From positions 1 through 64,000 of the forward strand of contig SKCR01041581.1 in NCBI GenBank assembly GCA_019454045.1: 64,000 nucleotides of DNA. Reading direction: 5' to 3'. The DNA is from Zanthoxylum bungeanum (lineage: Eukaryota; Streptophyta; Magnoliopsida; Sapindales; Rutaceae). Position numbers and translations under genes: made by a program. Shown here in pieces: positions 1 through 11,737 of this stretch; the stretch's first letter is position 1, and every line of letters begins with the position of its first letter. The notes below the pieces were generated by a model that saw only the letters and a program-made list of their open reading frames with translations, searched no databases and was not told the DNA's origin.

Positions 1-177
1 ACTCAAATGTATCAAAGCTCACTAATATAAATTATGAAGATGAAGTATGAGATTTTTCAAATGTAGACAGTGTAAGATATAAAAGATTTTAAAAACTCTC
101 GTTGCTATTTGGGAACTCACAAAAGATTACAAAAATTTGAATGTGAGTGTATTACCCAAATGGAAAACATTATAGAC

Positions 178-350
178 CTGGTCGCCGGTTCGGTTCCGGT
201 TCGGAACCGAACCGAACCGGCCGGTTCCCGGTTCCACAAGTGTGGAACAGGAACCGAACCGGTTAATTCCGGTTCGGTTCCGGTTCCACACTTAAGTGGA
301 ATCGGAACCGTAAACCGAACCGGTCGGTTCCGGTTCGGTTTACGGTTCCC
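178..350. repeat. Left subterminal GGTTCC/GGAACC repeat cluster
   Basis: Many alternating copies of GGTTC, GGTTCCGGTT and their complements lie directly inside the left tip. Clustered short subterminal repeats are typical transposase-binding regions of hAT elements. A poly-T run follows at about 359-375. Confidence 0.7.
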
Positions 351-484
351 CTTCCGGTTTTTTTTTTTTTTTTTTAATAATAAATTTTAAAAAATAGAAA
401 AAATTCTATAATCGTAATGTTTTTTCATACTATCACATCATTTTCATAGAATCTTTTTTTTATAAAATTATTTTAACATATAAT

Positions 485-611
485 CTTTTTTATAGCCAAC
501 TCTTGGCTATTGTTTTCTTTATATAAGCGATGTGAGATATTTGTTACTTGGCTATTGTGTCCCACATTGCTTATATAAAGAAGTCAATAACCAAGAGTTG
601 GTTATAAAAAG
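485..611. repeat. Long hairpin inside the hAT-like element
   Basis: Positions 485-536 and 561-611 form inverted arms of about 51 bp with only a few mismatches. Both arms include the shared core CCAACTCTTGG and the TTATATAA segment, around a spacer of about 25 bp. A transcript would fold into a strong stem. Either a small palindromic element sits inside the host element, or this is its own core. Confidence 0.7.
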
Positions 612-741
612 GATATGGATATTCATGTTTTAGTATTGCAATTTTAAACCTCATTAAGTCATAATTATCAATAAAAAAAATTGAGATTTACTTGAGGAAT
701 CTTACGGTTCCAAGAAAATAAATTTTTTTTTTTTTTTTACT

Positions 742-857
742 TCCGGTTCCAACCGGAACCGTACGGTTCCGGTTGGAACCGTTGGAACCATTCGGTTCCA
801 GCGGTTCCAACCGGTTCGGTAAGGGTACAGGTTCCGGTTCGGTTCCGAACCGGAACC
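742..857. repeat. Right subterminal GGTTCC/GGAACC repeat cluster
   Basis: This mirrors the left cluster: repeated GGTTCC, GGAACCG and CCGGTTCGG just inside the right tip, preceded by a poly-T run at about 723-739. An open frame on the minus strand here reflects the repeats and is not a gene. Confidence 0.7.
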
Positions 858-878
858 TTGGCCGGGTCTAGAAAACAA

Positions 879-2382
879 GCTCACTAATTAAATATGAAGA
901 GATAAAATAATGAGCTTTATAAATTTGATTTTAGGGAGAAAATAATTTGAATATGTTTATAAAATCTCAAGAATATTTCGACGTGATTAGAGGATGAATA
1001 TACATGTGCAATAGGTCTATTAAAAGTGACAAAATGGCCAATTTATAGATTTTGCACAAAACTAACCATTTATAGCTGTTTTTTCAGTCTGAGGCCGGCA
1101 TGTCGGTCTACAGGACTGGTATACAGGTTTGAAAGCTCAAACAGCTCCAAAAAAATGATTGTTGGAACCTTTGGGACCGGTATGCCAGTTTCATGGACCG
1201 GTATGCCGATTTCAGAGACCAGTATGCATGTCTCAGCAATTTCTGATGACTAGTCAAGCCTGACAACACTCAATATTTTGGCCATAAATTGATCTAAAAA
1301 TTCCAAATCAAGCTCCATAAATTTCTACATAAATTAGACATATAGGGCTATCATTTTTAAAACATTCACCCTCAAAAACATTAAGATGAATTTTTTGAAA
1401 TTTGTCTAATGTGACATGTCTGCTAAAAATGTACATCTGAACATATTGTAGTAATATAGCTCTAACAAAAGTTCTATCTATCGGAATTGTGTTCCGGTTG
1501 AACCGTAGCAAATTAAAGACACATATCTATCTAATGATATATCATTTGAAATTTTATTAATCCGTTTGCTAATTTTTTAAAGCCATTTTCCTATGTACTT
1601 GTGCATTGAAATTTATTTTGGTGCAAATAAAGTGTAAATTATTTCTTAAGCATTTCAAGTCATTTTAAATGCAAGTGATGTAAAATATATGACTCCTACG
1701 AGCTTTGAAAAATTTGAATAAACTCACTTACAATTAATGTTAGCTCTTAATCATCATCTTTGATTTTCATCTTACTTGGCTCTTGCTTTGGCTTTTTCAT
1801 CCTCCTTTTGACTCTTTATCACATTTGTTCTCTTGATCATCTTCTTTGCCAAAGTCTTCATGTTTTTGAGCTTTAAGCTTTTTTGCTTCATTGACATCAT
1901 CAAAATCATGTTACTACTAACACCGGTTAGTATTTGTTAACAAATTCCTTAGTAGTCACCATAAAATTGATAGACAACACGGAATGCTAATTCAATTAGT
2001 TAAAAATAAAAATTTCCTCATAAATAAATCCAATCTTCCATAATATACTCCAAGATGAAAGTAAAAAGGAACACATGATTTAGTTCCATTTTATTACACT
2101 AACTTATAGACACAGTTATACACAGTAAGGGAAACAAATTATGAATCATCAGTTTTAAGAAATGTAAGTCGAACTAAATAATTTATTAGAATCGCTATGA
2201 GAAATGATAAAAACTAGTCAATTTATTGATACGAGATTTCTTTGATTTTATATTTTGATATTACTAACCTAAAAAGTTCTCTATAATATCCACTAGGATG
2301 TTTTAATCCCCAGCATCTACCTCTTTTCATCTTCATATTGATACATCGCCTTGATTCCTCGATTTTGGATTGAAAGTTTGTA
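879..2382. other. AT-rich stretch without recognisable gene
   Basis: No coding region or element boundary could be supported. The only structured part is a short 21-bp tandem repeat near 1173-1235. The rest is AT-rich with scattered stops in all frames. Confidence 0.6.
1173..1235 (+). repeat. Three 21-bp tandem units
   Basis: Units start at 1173, 1194 and 1215, each built around GACCGGTATGCC followed by TTTCA, with a few substitutions. Because 21 is a multiple of three, one forward frame (1026-1253) reads as a 7-residue repeat (for example TGMPVSW). Weaker copies lie at about 1090-1130. The frame has no family resemblance, so I call it a minisatellite and not a gene. Confidence 0.65.
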
Positions 2383-2860
2383 TGTAATAAACATTTGATT
2401 AATCAGAAATAAAACAATTATAGAGTTTTGTAAAGGAAATGAATTGTATTACGTAAATGTTATCTCAGCAATACAAAAGAGCAAAACAAAACGAGAGACC
2501 AGAGTATTTCCCCTCCACCCGCTTCAGCTGGGAGCTTCTATTTACAAATCATACTAAACAACCAAAAGTAAAGAGAAAATACATATCTCTCTCTCACAAC
2601 TATTTCTTTTATAACCTCCATATGCCTTAGCTCCATACTCTCATCATTATCACTAACTAACTCCCCTCCACGTCAGCCCACAATCTTCCCTCTGCAGCAA
2701 CAGATTCCCAGCATCCCAATCCCCACGTGTCTCCTCATTCTTCCCCTTTCTTGTGTACACCTTGTGGATATGAGGCCTTCCCCTCAATTGGATCTTGACT
2801 ACGTTGCTCTCCAATTGTGCCTCATGCCCATTTGCACCATTAGAATTATGGTATCTAACA
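2383..2860 (-). mobile_element. 3' LTR of a chromovirus-like Ty3/gypsy element
   Basis: On the minus strand the LTR starts TGTTAGATACC at 2860, directly after a purine tract (GGAGGGAGGTAT), and plausibly ends TTTATTACA at 2383, about 478 bp. It sits directly downstream of a chromodomain-bearing pol fragment in the same orientation. The 5' LTR is missing, so the outer boundary at 2383 is an estimate from the TG/CA ends only. Confidence 0.55.
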
Positions 2861-4395
2861 ATACCTCCCTCCAAAATAGAGGACTTATCCCCCAAGTCCT
2901 AACTCCGGATATTGTTGACATAGCACGTCAAGATCTTCCCACGAAGATTCTTCCTAAGGTTTACGCTTCCATTTGACCAAACATTGCTGAACCATCTCCT
3001 TGTCGTATTTTTCTTTGATCAATTATGACTTCCGAGGCAACTACGTCAGTTAACTCTTCCTTTATATCTTTTGGCAAGGAGTCATGAACATGGTGATCCC
3101 CAGTGGCTCTTTTTAATTGCGAAATGTGAAAAATCGAATGGATGCAAGACCCCTCAAGTAACCGTAACTGGTAAGCAACTGTTCTAGTTTTGCGGCTGAT
3201 CTGAAATGGCCCATAGTAATGAGTTACCAACTTCGCATTAATCCGTCATGACACCGACTGCTGCCTATGTGGTTGCAACCTCAAAAGCACCCACTCTCCG
3301 TCTACATAGGAGACGTCCTTCCGATGTTTATCTGCGAACTTCTTCATTCTTTCTTAAGCTCTTTGCAAATTCACCTTTAACTGACGTATCGATTTATCTC
3401 TATCCATCAGGTCGCATGCCACTGCTTCCATCACAGTTGTGTTCTGTTCAAACTTACAGATGGAAGGTGGGGGTGTTCCATACACCACTTTGAAGGGGTC
3501 TTGCCAACCGTAGCTTGAAAGTTGGTGTTGTACCAATACTCCGCCCATGCAATTCATTTCGACCATTGTTTGGGTTGTTCCGACACAAAGAACCTTAGAT
3601 ATGTCTCCAAGTATTTTTTAATATTTCGGTTTGCCTATCTATTCAAGGTGATACGCGAAACTCATTCTTAACTTAGTTCCCTGTAATTTGAAGAACTAGC
3701 TCCAGAAATGACTCACAAAGAGTGGATCTCTGTCACCCACAATGGATTTTGGCACCCTATGCAATCGTACTATATCCTTTGCGAAAACTTTAACAACTTT
3801 TTTGGCTTTGAAAAGATGTTTGATCAAAAGGAAATGCATGTATTTAGACAGTTTGTCTACCACAACTATTATCACATCATACCTCTTTGACTTGGGAAGT
3901 TCGATGATAAAATCCATCGCAATATCCTCCCAAATCGTGTCTGGAATTAGAAGAGGTTGTAATAAACCCCTAATGAAATAGCTTGATATTTCTGGCGTTA
4001 GGAGACCTCACATGACTTGATGAAGTTGTAGATATCTTTTTTAATTCCTCTCCAATACACATTCTCAGCTATCTGTCAGTAGGTTCGGAAAGCCCCTGAG
4101 TTACTTCTTAATGGGGTTGCATGGAATTCTTGCACAAACTTGGTAGTCCATTCTGGGTGTGCAAGTATCACCATTTTTTGTCGATTAAATAGCCGCCCTC
4201 CTCTTAGCGAAAACCCAGGATGAACCAAAGAATCCTTCTGAATGTCTTGAATAATTTGTGACGATGCTGTGATGTTCACCACTTCTTGCATTCTTGACAA
4301 AGAATCTGCGACCCTATTCTCCTTCCTAGGCTTATAGACAACATCAAAATCATACCACATCAACTTAACAACCCAATTATGTTGGTTCAAAGTTA
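2861..4395 (-). pseudogene. Chromovirus pol fragment: RNase H end, integrase, chromodomain
   Basis: Reading the minus strand from 4395, one sees the end of RNase H (ENRVADSLSR), then the integrase zinc-finger region (NSGAFRTY), the integrase core (MDFIIELPKSKRYD and VGDRDPLF with its aspartates), and the C-terminal part (YYGPFQISRKTRTVAYQL, HSIFHISQLKR). It closes with a chromodomain-like tail: VKW, then a stop, then SSWEDLD. The reading frame is broken repeatedly by stops and shifts, and reverse transcriptase, protease and gag are absent. The integrase-chromodomain order is the hallmark of chromoviruses, whose chromodomain guides integration to marked chromatin. The fragment is cut at about 4395, where an unrelated LTR begins. 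Confidence 0.85.
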
Positions 4396-4427
4396 GGATG
4401 GTCGCATCAGACTTACATTAGAGAGTG

Positions 4428-5388
4428 TTTCCTGGCCTTTATTTGGCTCTGGTAGTATCGTGGGTTGCTAACAAGGCCCAGTCGGCATGAGTTCTAGCCG
4501 TCACAACCCCACTCGATATGGACATTTCAGTCGACATTGATTGCAGAAGACATCAAGTTTATTGGGTTAAGTACACATCAACGCCAAGGCTGTTAACAGC
4601 CCTAAGCCTACATACATGACTCACACACAGGGCCCACGAGGCCGTACACCCCAAGAGAAGAGGGTCATATGGCCTAAAGGATTTTAGGATCCCACACGAC
4701 TCAAAAGGTCTCCAGCATACCATAATCATGTTATTTAATGTTCCAGCCGACAATATATGAGCAATGTCTCAGTCAACATTACCTCATATTATGTAATGTC
4801 CCAGTAGACACGGCTCCCCAGTCTACACACGACTAATTCCTTCTTAATAAGGAAACTAAATATTAGGATTGAGACATAACACCTACAAACATGGTTGTAT
4901 AATCCAAATGTCATAGGGATTACACATAATCTCGGATATATAGGCACTCCTAATTCAACCTTGATTTAACTATACTTTCCTAAATAGGCTTGGAATATTT
5001 TCCCATGTTTGTCCTCCTTCTTGTTTCCAAGGAATCCTAAACCGACTAAAATGACTATTTTACAGCCTATAAAAGGAGAGGGGATCTAATGGGTTGATTC
5101 ATTCAAGCTTTGACACTCGCACATGAGTTCCCAAAGCATATATAATTTCCTAAACACCAGCCTACCGCCCTCACGGTAATCTACGAAGGTCAAGGTAACT
5201 CATCGCCTTACTTTTCCCTTCCTTCCCGCTCGTCATCATCACTAACTTGAGCGTCGGAGTGCCTATGACATCCAACACACCAGTGGGTCGTTGCTCCACA
5301 CTCACTTTGCCTTTTATTTGCAGGATCGCTAGTGTCCCCATTATACAAATCCTTGATTACAGGCCGAATGTGGAATTCAACGTCTACA
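4428..5388 (+). mobile_element. 5' LTR of a Tat-like Ty3/gypsy element
   Basis: The LTR ends ACGTCTACA at 5388, followed by a primer-binding site and a gag start, so its 3' edge is well supported. A TATA-like CTATAAAAGG lies at about 5079. The left edge is uncertain: TGTTTCC at 4428 is the first plausible TG after the chromovirus fragment. No second LTR was found. Confidence 0.5.
5079..5087 (+). promoter_or_regulatory. TATA box in the LTR
   Basis: CTATAAAAGG lies about 310 bp before the LTR end, a normal place for a retrotransposon promoter. Confidence 0.5.
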
Positions 5389-5389
5389 A

Positions 5390-5409
5390 TTTGGCGCCCA
5401 CTGTGGGGC
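5390..5409 (+). other. Primer-binding site of the Tat-like element
   Basis: TTTGGCGCCCACTGTGGGG begins within two bases of the LTR end. This resembles primer sites common among plant Ty3/gypsy elements. The matching tRNA was not determined. Confidence 0.6.
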
Positions 5410-5462
5410 TCAGCGATTCATAGTAAGCAAAGATCTCTCAATATACGATTTTGACACTACTC

Positions 5463-7456
5463 ATGGCTTCTGGCAGCGAAAATGCCCCAGACCCCGTGTC
5501 TACTCAATTGGTTGTTGATTACGCCCAAAAAGTACTTGCGGTTATCGCAGTATAGCTGGGGTATCGATTCCTCAAGGAGATGGTTATGAAGGAATTAATT
5601 TTTTTAACAAAATCGTTAGCAATAAATTAATTAAAGAAAAGATCTAATTGGCAAATTAAAATAAAAATTATGAAAAATACATAAGGATTATCAATAGAAA
5701 AAGGCAGCAAAGCGTCAGGAATCCCCCTTATATTACATCCCTATATTTAATATTTGATTCTTTTTATTACTCAATTGAGGGTTTCACTTCTCAAACCAGC
5801 AACTGGAAAATAAATCAATTTTGAACATATTAAATCCTAAAGTAATTGCTACTTTTTGTGGCTTTTAAGTACTACATACAAACCTAATTGAATTAGGTTG
5901 GGCCCACGTGCAAGCTTTTTGTTTTTGAACCAATTCCAATAGAGTTATTGGCTCCTTGACATAATCAATTTCCTTTAGGCCATGATTTAGAGTCCCCATT
6001 ATTCCTTAGCTTGGCAACAAACACGTGGGTTCCACTTTTGATCCTCCTAAATTGTTCACGTGCATCATATTTATTTGGTTTCCATTTAATCTTTGCCTTC
6101 TAATTTGCAAGGTATGTACTTTTGGTAATTAATTTATAGGAAGATTTTCAATTCCTGTAAAAATAAAAAATAAAAAAGAAAATCATCAAATTACCATAAA
6201 TTATTAAATATTCTCCAAATTAAAATTTAAATTAAAAAAAATATGTAATATAAAACTAAATATTTAACAATAAATACGAATAAGTGATGTTCAAAGTATA
6301 TTTTTGTGCACTTATCAGTTGCCCTTCAAGAACGCCTACGAGCGTTGGAGGAGGAAAACCTCATAATACAGAGCACCAACACGAACCTCTAGAGGCAATT
6401 GGAACAAATGGCCTCGACTTCCTAACGACGATGACCCTAAGGTCACCTCAACAGACCTGTCATTAAAACCAACCTCCTGGAGGTATTTGACGATGTGGCT
6501 GGCGGCAACCCGCCTCCGACAAACCTCGCTCGGAGCCACCAGACGACCAACGATCTGAGATGGTGGAGTTCAAAGACGTGATTCTCTCCAGACTACATGG
6601 GTGAGGCTATTGGTTAGGAAGAGCCACGTCAGGACGAATTCATATACCTCATTCCTAGAATCTATCACAGAAGTTCAGTCCCTAGAAATGAGGCTATATG
6701 ATAGATCCATGGACCTAGATGATCATGTTTTCCATTACAAATATAAGATGATGTCTACGACCCTAGTACCACATCAATGGGAGACTGGAATGTGTAGAGG
6801 GTATAGAGAGACGTTCGCAGGTCCAGCCTTCAGTTTGTTTATTAGTCTTCATTATCGGTCGATTGGATCATACCAAGAACTAACAGACAAGTTCGTGGAA
6901 CACTTTGCAAGCTCATGCAAATTTGAAAAGACCACGAGCGACCTTATTTCTATCCAGAAGCGAAAAAGAGAATCACTTCAAAGCTATGTGGCCCGCTTTA
7001 ACAAATAATGGATCGCCATACCAGATCTCCACCAGTCGGTGACCATTGAAGCCTTCCGTAACTATCTACTCGCCAATAGTGGACTCTATATGAAGTTGAC
7101 GAAGTTCTGGTGCTACACTATGGACGAGGCCCTAGCCCGGGCTCATATTAAGATTCGCTGGGATGAAGATAAAATGCCCTGGCCCGGGCCCCAGCAGCCG
7201 CCATTAGGAGGCAGCCCTGAATCCCCCTAATCGGCCCATGGACTTTGAGGATAAGGCCCGACAGCCAGTGGATAAGAGAAATCCATGGGCTATAAAGCAT
7301 CAACCGATTAATCAAGATATCAAGCAAAGGCCTTCATCCAATACAGTTCATAATTGGTCTTCACCAAACAGGCCAAGGCTCCCAGACAACAGCTTTACTG
7401 TGTCATCCGGGGACTTAGTTTCAGTCCTCAAGAAAATAGGAGACATATTACGATGA
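5463..7456 (+). pseudogene. Tat-like gag, split by an insertion
   Basis: The gag starts at ATG 5463 (MASGSENAPDP), reads to about 5550, and resumes in a compatible sense at 6319 (VALQERLRALEEEN, a coiled-coil-like stretch). Stops and frameshifts follow, but the capsid-type region is recognisable at about 6800-7230: FAGPAFSLFISLHYRSI, YQELTDKFVEHFASS and ESLQSYVARFNK, as in the retrotransposon gag family. The last readable part ends VLKKIGDILR at 7456. Pol is lost because a copia LTR fragment begins at about 7484. Gag would form the virus-like particle. This copy cannot do so, given the insertion and multiple stops. Confidence 0.75.
5551..6311. mobile_element. Unclassified 0.76 kb insertion in gag
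   Basis: The gag reading is interrupted between ...TTATCGCAG (ending 5550) and TTATCAG (6312-6318), so the flanks look like an imperfect target duplication. The insert begins TATAGCTGGGG, ends TTTGTGCAC, is AT-rich and non-coding, and shows no terminal inverted repeats or LTRs. I cannot assign it to a class. Confidence 0.5.
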
Positions 7457-7483
7457 CTGACACGACATAGGGACGAGTTCTTC

Positions 7484-7764
7484 TTTTGGGGCTGACCTGG
7501 GCAGTCCCCATAAGTATTGGTCGGTCGGTTCGGACGTAAATGTGTTTTATGCTATTTTGCGGAAAAATATTTCCGTAAAGGTTTCGCGGTGTTTCTATAT
7601 TATTTATGTCGTTATTTGATATCCAGTAAATATGTTTAGGTGAAATATTAATGAATTATTAATATTGGATATTAAATAATTTATTTGTAAGTTTAAAAAT
7701 TTGAAACTACGATTTCGCCCGAACAGTGCTTCTTCTGCTGCGCTGCCCTGATAAAACCCCAACA
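7484..7764 (+). repeat. Copia-0 5' LTR, truncated
   Basis: This is a near copy of 13318-13597, starting at TTTTGGGGCTGACCTGGG. The upstream remainder of the LTR is missing where it meets the Tat gag, so a deletion or recombination removed it. Confidence 0.75.
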
Positions 7765-7766
7765 AA

Positions 7767-7779
7767 ATGGTATCAGAGC
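7767..7779 (+). other. Copia-0 primer-binding site
   Basis: TGGTATCAGAGCG follows the LTR end by two bases and matches the classical initiator tRNA-Met primer site of plant copia elements. Confidence 0.85.
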
Positions 7780-10700
7780 GAGTCTGATTCTGAACCCATG
7801 ATATGATTTGCCCTTTAAATTTGACATTTAATTAATTTTTGCTTTTTACATGCATGAATTTATTTAATTTGATTAAACAAAGTGAAATACATCTTTTAGG
7901 AAAATCCCCGTTAAATAAGGTTTTATAAAGTGACTAGTATTAGGAATACTTATTTTTTCGTCCGCCTTGTCAATACGGATGTGAATATTTCATGATGTTG
8001 TAGTTGTATCGTGCTAAAGCTGTACAGTTATGGTTGAAGGTAGTTCATTTGCGCCGGTAGAACTTATATGATAAGAGACAAATTCAAGTGAATGTAGAAA
8101 TCTTGAACGTGTCAAAGCTGTCATGACTACATCGGTAGCTTGAGTTTTTCATTGACAAGTGAAGCCTTGATACACCTCCAGTGAATGTGCCAAAGCTGTC
8201 AAAACGAGAAACGATCAGGTAAAATCAAGAGTCACAACGAGTGTGATTGACAATAAGTTGTCTACCCGTGAATATACGTAGGCGAGAACGTGCCAAAGCT
8301 GTGAGTCAAAATATATTCATGGGGTCCACTTCCCATTATGGAATTCGATTTAATTATTGAATTCTCATTTTCCGTTGGGATTACGGTATTACGTATAGTA
8401 GTGGGAGACATTGTTGGGTTAAAAATCCATAACTAAGGCAGTGTGTAATATTATGAAAATTGTCGCTTATGTATTTTCCTTATTTTATTATTTAGATAGA
8501 TTTAAACTTCTATCTACTGCATGTATATTTTATATATGTTTTCTGACTTCACTTATTGTTGCAGATTTCTAGAATAGGTTCTATATTAGAATAGACTGTG
8601 ATATAATCATTATAGAGAGAATAGTTTCTTATGCAGTAAAAATTAGTATGAATTGGTTCATATCTCGAGATTCTTCACTGGCATTAAAAAAATCCATTAG
8701 GTATTTGTTTATCTGATAATGACGTTTCTTGGCTTTAGTGACATTTAGAGGTCATGTGTCCGACACTATTTTCTTTTCAATTATTTGCAATTGTTGTAAA
8801 TAGTTGAAGCAAAATAATAAAGCTAAAGAAAGAAGATGTGTATAGTTGTGTGTAGAAAATATCGATTTTCACAATATGACAACTATAGGTATTTGATACC
8901 AGATTTCACGTCTAGTTATTTAAAATATTGTTGAATGATTGTTTTGATATTTTATATCAAAACTTGCGACTATTGGATAGTTACTTGTTCTATATAAATA
9001 ATTATTACATATTTTAATACAACTAGTAGTATCATTGACGAATAGATAAACATTAAGAAAAAATTTGGTAAAGTAAATAACTTAGAATAATATTTTATGA
9101 GATCTTATCACTTAAGTATTATATGCTTATTCCATATGATAAAGGATGGTCTGATACTAGATCACACCACATATCCTTATCCATTTAATGAATATTATAT
9201 TCGAGAAGGTGATTAAATCTCGTTTAACCAATGATTGTCATTGGACCAGAAAATTTATTCAACTGATACATTTGATGTATGTACTTTAATGAGTTGTAAA
9301 TTACTTAAGGTAGTTTTCTTTACTTCGTAACTTAGTCAATGAATCGTCATAACTTAGTTATATGTTTATGATAAAACGCAGATAGAATATTTTGACTGGT
9401 TCAAAGATATTCGATCTGAAGTTTTGAAAACTGTATCTTTAAAATTCATCGTAAGTTTTTGAATTGTTCAAAAAATGTTTGATATGATCAAATATATGAA
9501 TTTAAGGCAATTAGTTCAATGGTTATTGAATGAATACGATTCTTACTCAATATTATTCTTCTACGATTCCATCGTAATAGAATTGGTTAGTGGGAGAATT
9601 CGAATCTTATATGATTTGATTCACTTGATATTGAGTGTTACCTAATTAGTTTCAATACTCTTAGGGATATGCTCCAGAAATACTAATCCATCCATTTAAT
9701 TAAGGTTCCATTAGTTTCTACAGTTACGTATATGAGATGTACAACTAGAAAATTTGAATCTTGAAATGTTTAAGATTTAAATCTTTCTTTTGTATAATGG
9801 TTATATAATTGAAAGTACTTGCGCCTCAGAGGTACAAGTAAAAGTTTATCATTTATTCTATTTAATATAATATTGTATTCTATTTGATAGAATATCTTTT
9901 CTACAATCCCGAGTAATAAAATTATTTTATTACCTAGTGTGTAACATCGGATGTTGACCATTATAGATAATACATGACTTATTGAAGTCAAATGTGAGAG
10001 TGATAAACTATAAGTGGAACTACATAATTAATAAGATGAAACAACCCTTAGACATCTTCCATATAAGTCTATTAGGATATCAGAATCATTTGCGAAGTAT
10101 TTGATACTTATGGTTCTGTTGTTTTCTTATCGAAGAAAATTATCCTATAACTTATAGTGGGAACGATATTTGATATCGATTCTGGAAATTAGTATTAAAC
10201 CATAGATCTAAGATTGTTCATAGCTTACTATGATCAAGTTTGGAACTTGATTAAGCTTTCGTTATGAATCGTTCATAAAATGTGCAAATGGTTTGCACAG
10301 CAAAAGCAAAGTAAGCTTATTAAAGGTTTCACCTTTATAGTATAACAGTGACAAAAGTTATACTCTGCAATCTATTAGAGATTCTGAGGAAACTTGTCTC
10401 TAGTCGCACTTATTGAACAATTAAAGATTTGTTGGTTAATGTTAATATTAAACTGTATATTTTAGCCAGAAATACAAAGTGTCGTTTCTGAATGTTTTTT
10501 CTTCATAAAAAATCCATTGTGATTTCTTAGTTTGAAGAGTTCATTTCGGAATGGCCCTGTAGTTTGTATTATGCTAAGATTACAATTTGGTATATTAGCA
10601 TATAGAGTCTATTGTAGACTCGGATGATCTTTCTGGAAATTTGTGTTTTCTAATTTTGATATCAGTCAGATTGTCTGATTTTATCAAAGTATAGAGAGTA

Positions 10701-11737
10701 CATATGAGATAGAAGGGTTAATGGGACCGTACAAATTTCTTTCTAGTATTTTACATCATAATGACATTATCATTATTAAGGTAATAATGATATGTTTATT
10801 AGGTAAAAGATTTACTTGTGTCTTATTTTCTCCGTGAAAACTGTGGGAGTAATCTCTGTTATATTTGATATGAAGTTTTATATATGATATAAAACTAAGA
10901 GACTTTTTAGATGCTCTCATTAGTCGTACATTAGATATGATCTAATAAGGGACACAATGAGACTATCTGTATAACAGTTAGTATAACTGTTTGGTAGTTA
11001 ATGTGTCTATAGTATATAATTTCATCTTTCGTAAAAGGATGATTCCTTTGTCGAAAGAGAAATTGATTAGAATGTCTAGTCAATCTTATGCATCATATGA
11101 TGATGGCATAGTGAATACTATATTTATTGCGATTAGGGATATCAATTTAATCATAATTGCTATGAGTTATTTTGATACCATGTAGACCATAAGATGAGTC
11201 TTGAAACATGTTCTTTATTATCTTTGAGATATTAAGAACGAGTTTCTTTATAATGGAGAATAAAGTCTGCAACCATTAGGGTCAGATTAGTTTTGAGTCT
11301 AATTATAGACGTTATATGGTCTACGTCATAAAGAGTCAGAAAAGATACAGTGGGGGTGTCACAACTTATAAAGTATTTACTTATGAAGTTGCATAGTGAC
11401 CTTATAGAAGTTTTATATTAGTGTTGTGCTTGCGGTTGTCTGCATAGTATTTTTGATTTGATCCCTAAATACTTTGACAACTCAGTAGCTGAAGCAAAAT
11501 ACTAATGTCGCATCTGAGTCATATTGATGTAGAACTTGGTTTCTACATAATATTAATGATGTTGGCTAAGGGGAATAGTTGTGTTTGTTGGACAAACTCA
11601 ATATGTCATAGCATGCCTACTTGATGTTGCCTACCTCTTGAGCGCTAGGTGAGTTCTTGAGGGTCATGCGTATGTGATACACATTTAGATGTGCATATGA
11701 TACCGTGGATTGGCACTAGAGCAAGTGGGAGAAATTT
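7780..11737 (+). other. Copia-0 interior, no coding capacity seen
   Basis: About 4 kb of AT-rich DNA with no open frame above roughly 75 codons and no recognisable gag, integrase or reverse transcriptase motif. Near its start (about 8015-8300) a short motif, CCAAAGCTGT or a close variant, occurs four times at irregular spacing. It ends with the purine tract AAGTGGGAGAA. Confidence 0.6.

Larger units (their letters stand above)
171..870. mobile_element. Non-autonomous hAT-like element (about 700 bp)
   Basis: The element runs from TATAGACCTGG to CCGGGTCTA, so its tips are short inverted repeats (TAGACC at 173, GGTCTA ending at 870). It is flanked by GAAAACAT (163-170) and GAAAACAA (871-878), a 7-of-8 match that fits the 8-bp target duplication of hAT elements. 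Both ends carry dense GGTTCC/GGAACC and GGTTCGG repeats, and the middle is AT-rich with a hairpin. It has no transposase. The same tip (GGTCTA ending at 60726) and the same subterminal repeats occur beside a broken hAT transposase at 59601-60243, which suggests that family supplied the enzyme. Seen: tips, flanks, repeats. Inferred: hAT assignment. Confidence 0.75.

Noticed and set aside
9770..11185. Short frames in the Copia-0 interior as remnant pol
   Set aside because: No motif of reverse transcriptase, integrase or gag could be seen in any frame.
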